NCBI GenBank assembly: GCA_045579705.1
Contig: JAZNMP010000002.1
Span: 22,991 to 86,990, forward strand
DNA length: 64,000 nucleotides
Source: Lachnocurva sp045579705
GTDB taxonomy: Bacteria > Bacillota > Clostridia > Lachnospirales > Lachnospiraceae
Reading direction: 5' to 3'
Shown here piece by piece: positions 43,020-51,902 of the stretch. The notes beneath the pieces were generated by a model. That model did no database searches and was not told the origin of the DNA. It saw nothing but the letters and a program-made list of their open reading frames with translations. Position 1 is the first letter of the stretch. The number at the start of each line of letters is the position of its first letter. The position numbers and the translations under genes were made by a program.

Positions 43020-44093
43020 ATGGATTTGGTTAAAGGAATGGATGTGTCTTTTACCAAAGAGTTAGAGGAACGTGGAGCTAGGTACTATCTTAATAATACT
43101 GAGAAAGATGTTTTTTCTATATTAAAAGAATGTGGTACTAATCTGATTCGTCTTCGTCTGTGGATGAATCCTTATGATGAAGATGGTAACGCTTATGGCG
43201 GAGGCATGAATGATATTGCGACTACGATTGAACTGGCCAGACGTGTAAAGCAGAATGATATGCAGTTTATGCTGGATATTCATTACAGTGATTTTTGGGC
43301 AGATCCGGGTCGCCAGTATAAACCTAAAGCATGGAAATCTCTAAAGGGTAGAGATTTGGAAGGGGCAGTATATGAATATACGCTTCGAGTTATGAATGTT
43401 ATGAAGGATGAGAATTTGAATCCTGAATATGTCCAGGTCGGTAATGAGATTACAAACGGGTTCTTATGGCCTGACGGGAAAAATGAAAATCTAGAGGAAA
43501 TGGTTAGTCTCTTAAAGAGTGGTATTAGTGGAGTTAGAGCAGTCTCTCCTGAGAGCAAGATTGTTATCCATTTGGATTTCGGTACGGACAATGAAATGTA
43601 CAGAAGATGGTTTAATGCTATTGAGCCGTACCGCCTCGATTATGATATCATAGGAATGTCGTTCTATCCGCATTGGAATGGTAGTATTGAAAAAATAAAA
43701 GCGAATATGAACGATATCAGCAAGACATTTGATAAGGATGTCATGATCGTAGAAACGTCTATTGGATATACAACCGATTCGCTGGGATGTGATGCCATGG
43801 TATATTCTGAGGAGTTTGAGAAGGAGACAGGTTATCCGGCTACAGAGGAAGGACAGAGTAGATTCCTCGAGGATCTATTTAAAGCTGTTCGAGAGGTTGA
43901 TGATTCCAGAGGCAAAGGGATTATCTACTGGGAACCAGGCTGGCTTCCTATTCCAGAATGTGCCTGGGCGACAAAGGTTGGACAGATTTATATGAAAGAC
44001 GAGGTCGAACCTGGAAATTCACATGGAAATCAGGCGTTATTTGACTCAAAGGGGAATGCAAATAAAGCACTTTATAAATTAAGCAAAATGTAA
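43020..44093 (+). CDS. GH53 endo-beta-1,4-galactanase, leaderless (cytoplasmic)
   Basis: Cuts beta-1,4-galactan chains. 357 residues forming one catalytic TIM barrel. Start KGMDVSF, LRLWMNPYDEDGN, the loop IHYSDFWADPGRQ, acid/base Glu in VQVGNEIT (about 143) and nucleophile Glu in MIVETSIGYTT (about 247). No signal peptide, unlike its partner at 47087, so it probably acts on imported galacto-oligosaccharides. First gene of the operon, with RBS AAAGGGGA. Confidence 0.92.
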   Translation: MDLVKGMDVSFTKELEERGARYYLNNTEKDVFSILKECGTNLIRLRLWMNPYDEDGNAYGGGMNDIATTIELARRVKQNDMQFMLDIHYSDFWADPGRQYKPKAWKSLKGRDLEGAVYEYTLRVMNVMKDENLNPEYVQVGNEITNGFLWPDGKNENLEEMVSLLKSGISGVRAVSPESKIVIHLDFGTDNEMYRRWFNAIEPYRLDYDIIGMSFYPHWNGSIEKIKANMNDISKTFDKDVMIVETSIGYTTDSLGCDAMVYSEEFEKETGYPATEEGQSRFLEDLFKAVREVDDSRGKGIIYWEPGWLPIPECAWATKVGQIYMKDEVEPGNSHGNQALFDSKGNANKALYKLSKM

Positions 44094-44105
44094 AGGAGAA
44101 GAATT

Positions 44106-45317
44106 ATGAAAAAGAGGTTTATGTGTGCAGTTTTGGCTGGATTAATGCTGCCAACTCTGATGACAGGCTGTGGCACAAAGCAGTCTTCAGCTGCAAATTC
44201 AAAGAAGCTTACTATCTGGACTAACATGGAAGTTGAGACAAAAGCTCTGCAGAAGATGGGAAATGAATGGGGAACAAAGAATGGATACACAGTAAAGGTT
44301 ATTCATCAGTCACCTTCTGTACAGAAGTTTGCACAGGCTATTAAGAGCCCGAACGGCCCGGATGCAGTAGTCGGTATTCCAAATGATCAGCTCGCTGATT
44401 ATATCAATGCTAATCTCGCTATGGAGACGCCTGCTGATTTGTACAAAGATGAGGATTACTCAAAGGCTGCAATTAGTGCTTGCTATGTAAACGGGAAAAG
44501 ATATGCAGCACCTATTTCAGTTGAGACAAATTCTTTGTTTGTAAATACTGATAAGGTTAAAGATGTTCCTGCTTCATGGGAAGATTTGGTTAAAGTCGCA
44601 AAGGACAATGGTGGAGTTCAGTTTGATGCTACGAGTATCTATTATGATCTCGGATTTGTAAGAGCTGAAGATGGATACATCTTTAAGTATAAAGATGGAA
44701 AATATGATGTCAGTGATATCGGATTAAATACAGATGGAGCTGTAAAGGCATATGAGTTTATCAACTCTCTGTATAAGGATTATGGATTTGTATCACAGGA
44801 TGTAACTGCAGATATTGCCAGAAGTAACTTCCAGAATGGAGAAACAGCATTCTATATTGGCGGTCCATGGGATATAGATGGATTTAAGTCTGCCGGTCTT
44901 AATTTTAAGGTTGTGGAAATGCCTACATTTAATAACAAGCCATTTGTTACACCAGTTGGAACACAGGTAAGCTTTGTTAGCAAAAAAACCGCTAAATCAA
45001 AAGCAGCTTGGGATTTTATCAATTATGTTTCAAATGAAGGTGCAGAAGAACTTTATAAAGTAGGTGGACGTATTCCTGCTAATCTTTCAAAACAGGATCT
45101 CGATTCTGTAAAGAGTGATGAAACTACAGAAAGCTTTATCAAGCAGATTAACAATGGAGAACCAATGCCTACAGTTTCAGAAATGGGACAGCTTTGGGAT
45201 ATTCATACAAACAACATTAGATCAATGTGGGGCGGAAAGCTTTCTCCCAAGGAGACAGCAGACAATATAGTTTCTCAGTTGAAAGAAGCTATTAAACTTA
45301 TGGACTCAGGAAAGTAG
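44106..45317 (+). CDS. Sugar ABC transporter binding lipoprotein
   Basis: 403 residues. Lipoprotein signal with lipobox LMTGC (Cys near 22) and a MalE-type solute-binding fold (TIWTNMEVETKALQKMGNEW; FYIGGPWDIDGFKSAGLNF). In this operon the natural ligand is galacto-oligosaccharide, as for GanS/CycB. Starts 12 bases after the GH53 gene. Confidence 0.9.
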   Translation: MKKRFMCAVLAGLMLPTLMTGCGTKQSSAANSKKLTIWTNMEVETKALQKMGNEWGTKNGYTVKVIHQSPSVQKFAQAIKSPNGPDAVVGIPNDQLADYINANLAMETPADLYKDEDYSKAAISACYVNGKRYAAPISVETNSLFVNTDKVKDVPASWEDLVKVAKDNGGVQFDATSIYYDLGFVRAEDGYIFKYKDGKYDVSDIGLNTDGAVKAYEFINSLYKDYGFVSQDVTADIARSNFQNGETAFYIGGPWDIDGFKSAGLNFKVVEMPTFNNKPFVTPVGTQVSFVSKKTAKSKAAWDFINYVSNEGAEELYKVGGRIPANLSKQDLDSVKSDETTESFIKQINNGEPMPTVSEMGQLWDIHTNNIRSMWGGKLSPKETADNIVSQLKEAIKLMDSGK

Positions 45318-45326
45318 GGACTAACA

Positions 45327-46235
45327 ATGAAGAGGAAGAATAACATTAAGGCTTTTCCATATTTATTGCCGGCTTTAGTTTCGATTATAGCAGTGACAAT
45401 AGTGCCGATTGTTTATACCGTATTTATTTCGTTTACGAATTATAATATGTATCATTTGGATGATTTCTCTATGGTTGGATTGAGAAATTATCTGGATGTG
45501 TGCAGTGGAAGCATTAAAGATGTCTTTCTTCCTGTTTTGGGGTGGACTCTCGTATTTGCTATTCTTAGTACTTTTGGTTCTTATTTTACGGGGCTTATTC
45601 TGGCGATTGTATTAAACAATCCAAATATGAAAGAATCAAAGATTTATAGAGCAATTTTAATCGTTCCGTGGGCTTTGCCGGCTACGATAGCAATTCTGGC
45701 CTGGCAAGGCCTCCTGAACGAACAGTATGGTGGGATTAATAATGTCTTAAGCCTGCTAGGTTTAGCAAAAGTTCCGTGGCTTACAGACCCTACATGCGCA
45801 CGTATAGGGATAATTATTGTTAATATTTGGTTGGGCTTTCCGTATATGCTAAATGTTTGTCTGGGTGGGCTTCAGGCTATTTCAAAGGAGTACTATGAAG
45901 CTGCTGCTATAGATGGAGCCTCAAAACTTCAGAGCTTTGTATCAATTACTTTGCCTCTGGTTACGAGACTTTCTATCCCCCTTATTATTTCATCATTTGC
46001 AGCAAACTTTAATAACTTTGGAAATATCTATATGATTACGCAAGGTGGTCCTGCCCGTCCGGATAATCAGTTTGCTGGGTATACAGATATACTTGCCAGT
46101 ACAACATACAAGATGACGACTATGTCAAACCGATATGAACTTTCGGCAACATTCAGTGTGCTGTGTTTCCTGATCGTAGGAACGCTTACATTGGTATGGA
46201 TGCATTTTTCTGGAGCATTTAAGGAGGTAGATTGA
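45327..46235 (+). CDS. Sugar ABC transporter permease, MalF type
   Basis: 302 residues with six to seven membrane segments. The cytoplasmic EAA loop (YYEAAAIDGASKLQSFVSITLPLV, about 189-212) contacts the ATPase. Lies between the binding protein and the MalG-type permease; GanP-like role. The ATPase is not encoded nearby. Confidence 0.92.
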   Translation: MKRKNNIKAFPYLLPALVSIIAVTIVPIVYTVFISFTNYNMYHLDDFSMVGLRNYLDVCSGSIKDVFLPVLGWTLVFAILSTFGSYFTGLILAIVLNNPNMKESKIYRAILIVPWALPATIAILAWQGLLNEQYGGINNVLSLLGLAKVPWLTDPTCARIGIIIVNIWLGFPYMLNVCLGGLQAISKEYYEAAAIDGASKLQSFVSITLPLVTRLSIPLIISSFAANFNNFGNIYMITQGGPARPDNQFAGYTDILASTTYKMTTMSNRYELSATFSVLCFLIVGTLTLVWMHFSGAFKEVD

Positions 46236-46236
46236 T

Positions 46237-47082
46237 ATGACATCAAAGAAGAAATTAAATGGTTCAGATCTCAGGACATTGTGGTTTAGCCGTATATTTA
46301 TATGGTTTGTCATAGTTTTAGTATTATTCCCGGCAGTATGGATTCTGATGTCTTCTTTTTCGGTAGGAGATAGTTTCTTTCTATCTTCGTTGTTTCCGAA
46401 GAAAATAAGCTTTGAACACTATAAAGAGTTGTTTAGTGAAACGGACTTTGTAATCTGGGTTATAAATTCTTTGAAACTGTGTTTTATAGTAGCGATTATT
46501 CAGCTAACACTTACGACGTTGAGTGCATATGCTTTTTCTAGAATGCGTTTTACGGGTAGAAAATATGGACTTATGACGTTACTGGTTCTACAGGTTTTTC
46601 CGAATAGCATGGCTGTAGCGGGTTATTATGTATTGCTGTATAAATTTGAGCTCGTAGATAATAGCCTGGCTTTGATTCTGGTTCTGGCTGGAGGAAGTGC
46701 TTTTAATATATGGCTGTTGAAGAGCTATATAGATAGTATTCCTAGAGAATTAGATGAAGCTGCTGCTATAGATGGAGCAGGAGATTTCCAGATTTTCTAT
46801 AGAATTATCCTGCCTTTGGCTATGCCTCAGATCGTTGTTATATTCCTGTTTTCGTTTATTGCAACTTATAGTGAATATGTAATTACATCTATATTCCTTC
46901 AAACGCCTGAGAAGGCAACATTGGCATTAGGATTGCAGACCTTTATTACTAATCAGTTTGCTGCGCATTGGACATTGTTCTCAGCTGCAGCGGTTTTATC
47001 ATCCCTGCCTATTATGATTATTTTTATGTTATTGCAGAAATATATTCAAAATGGTCTGATCGCAGGTGGTGTGAAAGGATAA
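46237..47082 (+). CDS. Sugar ABC transporter permease, MalG type
   Basis: 281 residues, six membrane segments, EAA loop RELDEAAAIDGAGDFQIFYR (about 169-188). Start ATG follows AAGGAGG, one base after the previous stop. GanQ-like role in importing galacto-oligosaccharide. Confidence 0.92.
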   Translation: MTSKKKLNGSDLRTLWFSRIFIWFVIVLVLFPAVWILMSSFSVGDSFFLSSLFPKKISFEHYKELFSETDFVIWVINSLKLCFIVAIIQLTLTTLSAYAFSRMRFTGRKYGLMTLLVLQVFPNSMAVAGYYVLLYKFELVDNSLALILVLAGGSAFNIWLLKSYIDSIPRELDEAAAIDGAGDFQIFYRIILPLAMPQIVVIFLFSFIATYSEYVITSIFLQTPEKATLALGLQTFITNQFAAHWTLFSAAAVLSSLPIMIIFMLLQKYIQNGLIAGGVKG

Positions 47083-47086
47083 TTAT

Positions 47087-48727
47087 ATGAAAAGGTATAT
47101 AAAGGGTTTTACGTCATTTGTTTTGATGCTTCTGTTGATAATCGGATTGATTCCACCTGGTGTTGCAAAGGCAACATCGAAGAATGAGAATAATTTTGTT
47201 CGAGGTGTGGATGTTTCTACATTAGATATGCTGGAAAAGCTTGGAGCAAATTATTATTCTAATGGAAGAAAAGATGATGCTCTTAAGATTCTGAGAGATA
47301 ATGGAGCTAACTATGTTCGTTTGAAATTGTGGGTTGATCCCTATGATGAGAAGGGAAATCCTTATGGCGGAGGCAATAATGATTTTGCTACAACTTTGAG
47401 ACTTGCAAAGAGAGTAAAGGCTCTGGGGATGAATGTCTTGCTTGATTTTCATTATAGTGATTTCTGGGCAGATCCAGCAAATCAGATTAAACCAAAAGCT
47501 TGGTCAAAGATGTCTTTTAATTCACTGAAGACGACTATTTATAATTATACTAGAGACACTTTGAACGCATTTGCTAAAGAGGGAGTATATCCTTCTATGG
47601 TGCAGATTGGAAACGAGATTTCTTCGGGTCTTCTACATAAGGATGGAAAAGTAGGGGATGGCCAGAGTTTCAATAATCTGGGAGAATTGCTCGGATTTGC
47701 ATCAAAGGGAGTCAGAGCTTCTGCAGATAGAAATGCAAAGATAGTTATTCATTTGGATCAGGGTGGAAAGAATCAGCTTTATAAATGGTATTTTGATTCG
47801 TTGTTGAAAGCAAATCCTAATCTGGATTTCGACGTTATAGGTCTTTCATATTACCCGATGTGGCATGGAACTATGGAGGGCCTGCAGTATAACCTTAATT
47901 ATTTGGCTGAGCATTATAACAAAGAAGTGTGTATTGTTGAGACAGCATATGCGTGGACTACAAAGGATTATGAAGGCTCAGGAAATGTATTTATAGCAGG
48001 AGATGAGAAAGTAGGCGGTTATCCTCCTACAGTAGATGGTCAGATTCAGTTTATGAATGACCTTAAGTCTATTATATATAATGTCCCAAATAATAAAGGA
48101 CTGGGATTCTTCTATTGGGAACCGGAGTTCGTTCCTGTTAAAGGTGGTACTTATGCTACTAGCGCAGGGGTAAAGTATAAGCATGATACAGTAACACCTA
48201 GCAATACATGGGAAAATATGACTCTGTTTGATTTCAAAGGAAATGCATTGCCTTCGATGTGTGTTTTAAACAAACCATCAGAAAACAAAATTTATAATGA
48301 AGGCTTTGAAATTCCTGTGGAATCTGTTAATTCTGATTGGAAGATATGGATTGAGAATGGAGATACTTCAACTGTAAAGAGCGAGTATGGCTATGCTTAT
48401 GAAGGCGAGTATAAGTGTTCGTTCTGGAATAAGAACAGATACAAAGCTTCTATTTATAAGACATTTACAAATCTTCCAAATGGAACATATCAGTTTAGCG
48501 TAGAAGCAAAATCTTCTGGAAAGCAGAGAACTCTTCAGCTTTATGCAAAGAATTATGGTGGAAGAGAGGTTACTAAAAAAATTGGCGTTTGTGATGTAAA
48601 TTGGAATAGATTTACATTGCAGAATATTAAGGTTACAAACCACACTTGTGAAATTGGAATTTATACAGATGCTAATGGTGGTGACTGGGCTAATTTTGAT
48701 TCTGTCTCTTTCAGAAAAATAAACTAA
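47087..48727 (+). CDS. Secreted GH53 endo-beta-1,4-galactanase with C-terminal beta module (CBM61-like)
   Basis: 546 residues. Signal peptide (about 1-28), then a GH53 catalytic domain (about 38-390): RGVDVSTLDML, the loop FHYSDFWADPANQ, acid/base Glu in VQIGNEISSG and nucleophile Glu in CIVETAYAW. A C-terminal beta-sandwich module (about 400-546: NEGFEIPVESVNSDWKIW ... DANGGDWANFDSVSF) has the pattern of galactan-binding CBM61. It is about 40% longer than its cytoplasmic partner because of the signal and the module. Last gene of the operon, with terminator. Confidence 0.9.
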   Translation: MKRYIKGFTSFVLMLLLIIGLIPPGVAKATSKNENNFVRGVDVSTLDMLEKLGANYYSNGRKDDALKILRDNGANYVRLKLWVDPYDEKGNPYGGGNNDFATTLRLAKRVKALGMNVLLDFHYSDFWADPANQIKPKAWSKMSFNSLKTTIYNYTRDTLNAFAKEGVYPSMVQIGNEISSGLLHKDGKVGDGQSFNNLGELLGFASKGVRASADRNAKIVIHLDQGGKNQLYKWYFDSLLKANPNLDFDVIGLSYYPMWHGTMEGLQYNLNYLAEHYNKEVCIVETAYAWTTKDYEGSGNVFIAGDEKVGGYPPTVDGQIQFMNDLKSIIYNVPNNKGLGFFYWEPEFVPVKGGTYATSAGVKYKHDTVTPSNTWENMTLFDFKGNALPSMCVLNKPSENKIYNEGFEIPVESVNSDWKIWIENGDTSTVKSEYGYAYEGEYKCSFWNKNRYKASIYKTFTNLPNGTYQFSVEAKSSGKQRTLQLYAKNYGGREVTKKIGVCDVNWNRFTLQNIKVTNHTCEIGIYTDANGGDWANFDSVSFRKIN

Positions 48728-48739
48728 CCTTCTTTTGAG

Positions 48740-48777
48740 TTTGGAGTTGTAAGATCTACAACTCCAAATTTTATTTT
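48740..48777 (+). terminator. Terminator of the galactan operon
   Basis: Perfect 12-bp stem TTTGGAGTTGTA / TACAACTCCAAA with a 5-base loop and a T-rich tail. Confidence 0.93.
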
Positions 48778-48801
48778 AAATTAATATTTTTTTCGACTTC
48801 G

Positions 48802-48830
48802 TTGACACTAAACTTTTGAAATGGTAAAGT
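48802..48830 (+). promoter_or_regulatory. Promoter of the coiled-coil membrane protein gene
   Basis: Perfect TTGACA (48802-48807), a 17-base spacer and extended -10 TGG-TAAAGT (48822-48830). Confidence 0.7.
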
Positions 48831-48835
48831 ATTGA

Positions 48836-48861
48836 TAGGTGTAAGAACTACACCTATTTTT
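48836..48861 (+). promoter_or_regulatory. Perfect hairpin at the transcription start, followed by T-tract
   Basis: TAGGTGTA / TACACCTA stem with a 5-base loop, then TTTTT. It begins about 6 bases after the -10 box. It could be an operator, an mRNA-stabilising 5' hairpin or a very early terminator. Confidence 0.5.
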
Positions 48862-48893
48862 GTTGACTTATTAAATTGTGGGGAGCATTGAAC

Positions 48894-49544
48894 ATGTACG
48901 ATTCAGACAACATGGATTTGTATTCTGGAGTAGATAATTCTGGTTCTGATGCAAGTAATCTTAATAATGGTGAAGACCTGTTATTAGTACAGATTGATGC
49001 ATTTAGAGATAAAGCATTGAAGTTGCAGTCGCTCATCAATGCTAGGGAAAAAAGAGTTAAGGAACTCGAAGCTTTGGTTCGGACTAAAGAAGCAAAGAAC
49101 CTGGAGCTTCAGCAGACACTATATAAGAAACAAAGAGAAGCAGATAGCTTAGTTACAGATGTAAATATGAGAGTTGACGGCTTGATCGGAGAAGTTCGAG
49201 AGGCCATGAAGAATATCGAAGGAAAGCTTCAGACTCAGGTTGAGAATAATGAGAATTCATCTGTAAAGCAGACTATGGCGGTTCAGGATACTTTGAACAG
49301 TATGAACGAAGGCCTCACTGGCTTAAAGAGTGAGATTTCAGACAAGGTTCACAGTGAGAATGTCAAAGTTTATAGAAATATCCAGGATCTCCTCACTGAG
49401 AAAGATAGAACTGATGAAGCTACAGAAGTAATTAATGAAGGCTTCAAAGGTGTAAAGGCTCAGAACACATTCTTGGTATTAATGTCTATCTTAAATCTAG
49501 GAGCACTCGTCGTTGCTATTCTTCTACAGTTAGGTATTATTTAA
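48894..49544 (+). CDS. Coiled-coil protein with C-terminal membrane anchor
   Basis: 216 residues, no family recognised. Acidic N-terminus, a long heptad-rich helix (about 20-185) and a hydrophobic C-terminal segment (about 190-213), so a tail-anchored coiled-coil protein. Start ATG 48894 follows GGGGAG; a longer TTG reading from 48876 would cover that site. Monocistronic. A structural or scaffolding role at the membrane is inference. Confidence 0.7.
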   Translation: MYDSDNMDLYSGVDNSGSDASNLNNGEDLLLVQIDAFRDKALKLQSLINAREKRVKELEALVRTKEAKNLELQQTLYKKQREADSLVTDVNMRVDGLIGEVREAMKNIEGKLQTQVENNENSSVKQTMAVQDTLNSMNEGLTGLKSEISDKVHSENVKVYRNIQDLLTEKDRTDEATEVINEGFKGVKAQNTFLVLMSILNLGALVVAILLQLGII

Positions 49545-49569
49545 TTTTGGAATCATTCAATTAAAATAA

Positions 49570-49603
49570 AGGGGCTTAAAAGTGAAAGCCCCTGATTTTT
49601 TAT
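49570..49603 (+). terminator. Terminator after the coiled-coil gene
   Basis: AGGGGCTT / AAGCCCCT stem with an 8-base loop and a T-rich tail. Confidence 0.88.
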
Positions 49604-49646
49604 TGATTAATTCATATATCAAAAAAATAGAAATTCAAGGTAGTTA

Positions 49647-51314
49647 GTGGTTATGAAAATTAATAATGAAAGACCGGTTTGGGTAATCGGACACAAGAAT
49701 CCTGATACAGACTCTATCTGTTCAGCGATTGCTTATGCATATTTTAAGAATCAGACAGATGAAGGAAACTATATTCCAAAGAAGGCTGGAAGCGTTAGTG
49801 CTGAAACAGCATATGTTCTCGATCGTTTTGGAGTAGAAGAGCCTGAAACTGTTTCTGATGTTTGCACAGAAATCAAGGATATCGATTATAGAGAAGCAAA
49901 GGGTATCAGCAAACATCTTTCTCTTCGTAAGGCATGGAGCCTTATGACAGATAACGATGTATCCTTACTTTCTGTTGTAGATAAATCAAACTTCCTTAAA
50001 GGTATCATCGTACGCGGTGATATCGCTAAATCATATATGAATGTTTATGGAAGTGATGTTTTAGGAAAAACTAGAACTCAGTACTCAAATATCATTGAGA
50101 CGTTAAATGGAGAACTGCTTTCAGGAAATTCACATGCATATTTCCTCAATGGTAGAGTTGTAGTTCCTTCAGGATCAGTAGATGTAGATAAACTAGAGCT
50201 TCAGGAAGATGATCTCATCATCTGTGGAGACGGTTCTGACCGTATCATGGAGATGCTTGATACAAATCCTAGCTGTGTAGTTGTTACAAATAATAATATT
50301 CCTAGCGAAGAAGTACAGAAGAAAGCGGAAGAGATTCAGTGCGTGCTTCTCACAACAGAATATGATACATTTACAGCAGCCAGACTTATCAATCAGAGTA
50401 TACCTGTAGGTCAGTTTATGACAGATAGCTCTGAAATCATCAGCTTCAACCTGGATGATACTGTAGATGAAGTTACAGAAAAAATCAGCAAAGTTCGCTA
50501 TAGAGATTTCCCTATTCTCGATGAAAACAACCATTTTGTAGGAACTTTTTCACGTAGAAATCTCCTCGATAGAACAAAGAAGAAGCTGATTCTCGTAGAC
50601 CATAATGAAACATCACAGGCTGTAGATGGAATCGGACAGGCTGAAATCCTCGAGATTATCGATCATCACAAGATTGGTTCTCTTGAGACTATGTCACCTA
50701 TCTATTTTAGAAACATGCCTCTCGGATGTTCTAGTACGATTATTTATCTCATGTTCCAGGAGAGAAATCTTCGTATCCCTAAGGATATTGCCGGACTTAT
50801 GCTTTCAGCTATCCTTTCAGATACACTTATGTTCAGATCTCCTACATGTACTGACAAAGATAGAGAAGCAGCAGAAGAACTTGCAAAGATTTGTGATGTA
50901 GATTACGAAGAACTCGCTACATCTATGTTTGAAGCTGGTTCTGACTTTGGCTCAAAGACACCTGCAGAGATTATTTATCAGGATTACAAGACATTCTATG
51001 CTGGAGATTTGGCTTTCGGTGTATCACAGGTTAGTGCCGTTTCCAGAAAGATGCTTGATGATATCAAGGCTGGCGTAATCGATTATCTTCCAAAGGTATT
51101 CGAGGAAAAAGGCGTTTCAAATGTATTCGTGCTTCTTACAGATATCTTTAAGGAGACATCTGAAATCGTTTGTCTTGGCGACAAATCTATGGATATCATG
51201 AAGGGTGCTTTCTATAAGGAAAGTGATGTTCCAGAATGCATGATGCTTGAAGGTGTAGTTTCTAGAAAGAAACAGTTTATTCCACCTGTAATGGCAGCTA
51301 TTGATGAACTTTAA
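49647..51314 (+). CDS. ppaC: Manganese-dependent inorganic pyrophosphatase with CBS domains
   Basis: Hydrolyses pyrophosphate in the cytoplasm. 555 residues. DHH-family motif I GHKNPDTDSICSAIAYAY at the N-terminus, a regulatory insert with two CBS repeats and a DRTGG-like region (about 70-310) between the first and second catalytic motifs, then LVDHNETSQAV and EIIDHHKIG, and the C-terminal DHHA2 domain. The CBS insert is known to make such enzymes responsive to adenine nucleotides. The start is GTG 49647 or ATG 49653; the AAGG site suits GTG better. 23 bases before the DUF4364 gene. Confidence 0.9.
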   Translation: MVMKINNERPVWVIGHKNPDTDSICSAIAYAYFKNQTDEGNYIPKKAGSVSAETAYVLDRFGVEEPETVSDVCTEIKDIDYREAKGISKHLSLRKAWSLMTDNDVSLLSVVDKSNFLKGIIVRGDIAKSYMNVYGSDVLGKTRTQYSNIIETLNGELLSGNSHAYFLNGRVVVPSGSVDVDKLELQEDDLIICGDGSDRIMEMLDTNPSCVVVTNNNIPSEEVQKKAEEIQCVLLTTEYDTFTAARLINQSIPVGQFMTDSSEIISFNLDDTVDEVTEKISKVRYRDFPILDENNHFVGTFSRRNLLDRTKKKLILVDHNETSQAVDGIGQAEILEIIDHHKIGSLETMSPIYFRNMPLGCSSTIIYLMFQERNLRIPKDIAGLMLSAILSDTLMFRSPTCTDKDREAAEELAKICDVDYEELATSMFEAGSDFGSKTPAEIIYQDYKTFYAGDLAFGVSQVSAVSRKMLDDIKAGVIDYLPKVFEEKGVSNVFVLLTDIFKETSEIVCLGDKSMDIMKGAFYKESDVPECMMLEGVVSRKKQFIPPVMAAIDEL

Positions 51315-51337
51315 TTTAGATAGAAAGAGGTATAGTT

Positions 51338-51853
51338 TTGGCTGAACCAGAGCTGATCTATAAAATTACTGTACTTGATTTACTGGATAAATCACCAGTT
51401 CCTCTTAGCAATTCTCAAATTACCGAATTTTTTACAGAGGGGAACTATACTGGATATTTCACGGTACAGAAAGTATTACATAATCTATCCGACACAAATA
51501 TGATTGAATCAGAGTCGGATCATAATACAACTATTTATTCCATAACAGAGTCTGGAAGGGAGACCTTCCGACTCTTTAGGGAAAAAATAACTCCTGCGAT
51601 AGACGCAGATATAAAGCGGTATCTCAGGGAAAATGGTACAGAAATATGTGAAGAAAATTCTGTTAGTGCTAATTATGACAAAGCCTCGGATGGAGGGTAT
51701 GTTGTAAATATGCAGTATAAGAAAGCTGATAAAACAGTTATGGATTTCTCTTTGAATGTACCTCAGTTGGCACAGGCAGAGGCTATTTGTACTAACTGGA
51801 AAGAGAAATACATGGATGTCTACGCTATTATCATGGACAATCTAATTCTTTAA
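51338..51853 (+). CDS. DUF4364 family protein
   Basis: 171 residues from TTG 51338 after AAAGAGG. N-terminal winged-helix-like part (LLDKSPVPLSNSQITEFF ... VQKVLHNLSDTNMIESE) and a conserved C-terminal domain. A family almost restricted to Clostridia, of unknown function; a regulator is possible. Sits between ppaC and rho, probably one transcript. Confidence 0.8.
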   Translation: MAEPELIYKITVLDLLDKSPVPLSNSQITEFFTEGNYTGYFTVQKVLHNLSDTNMIESESDHNTTIYSITESGRETFRLFREKITPAIDADIKRYLRENGTEICEENSVSANYDKASDGGYVVNMQYKKADKTVMDFSLNVPQLAQAEAICTNWKEKYMDVYAIIMDNLIL

Positions 51854-51902
51854 TCCAAACAGGTTAACTTTTAACAAAGGAAAATATAGAAAGAGGAGTC
51901 TT

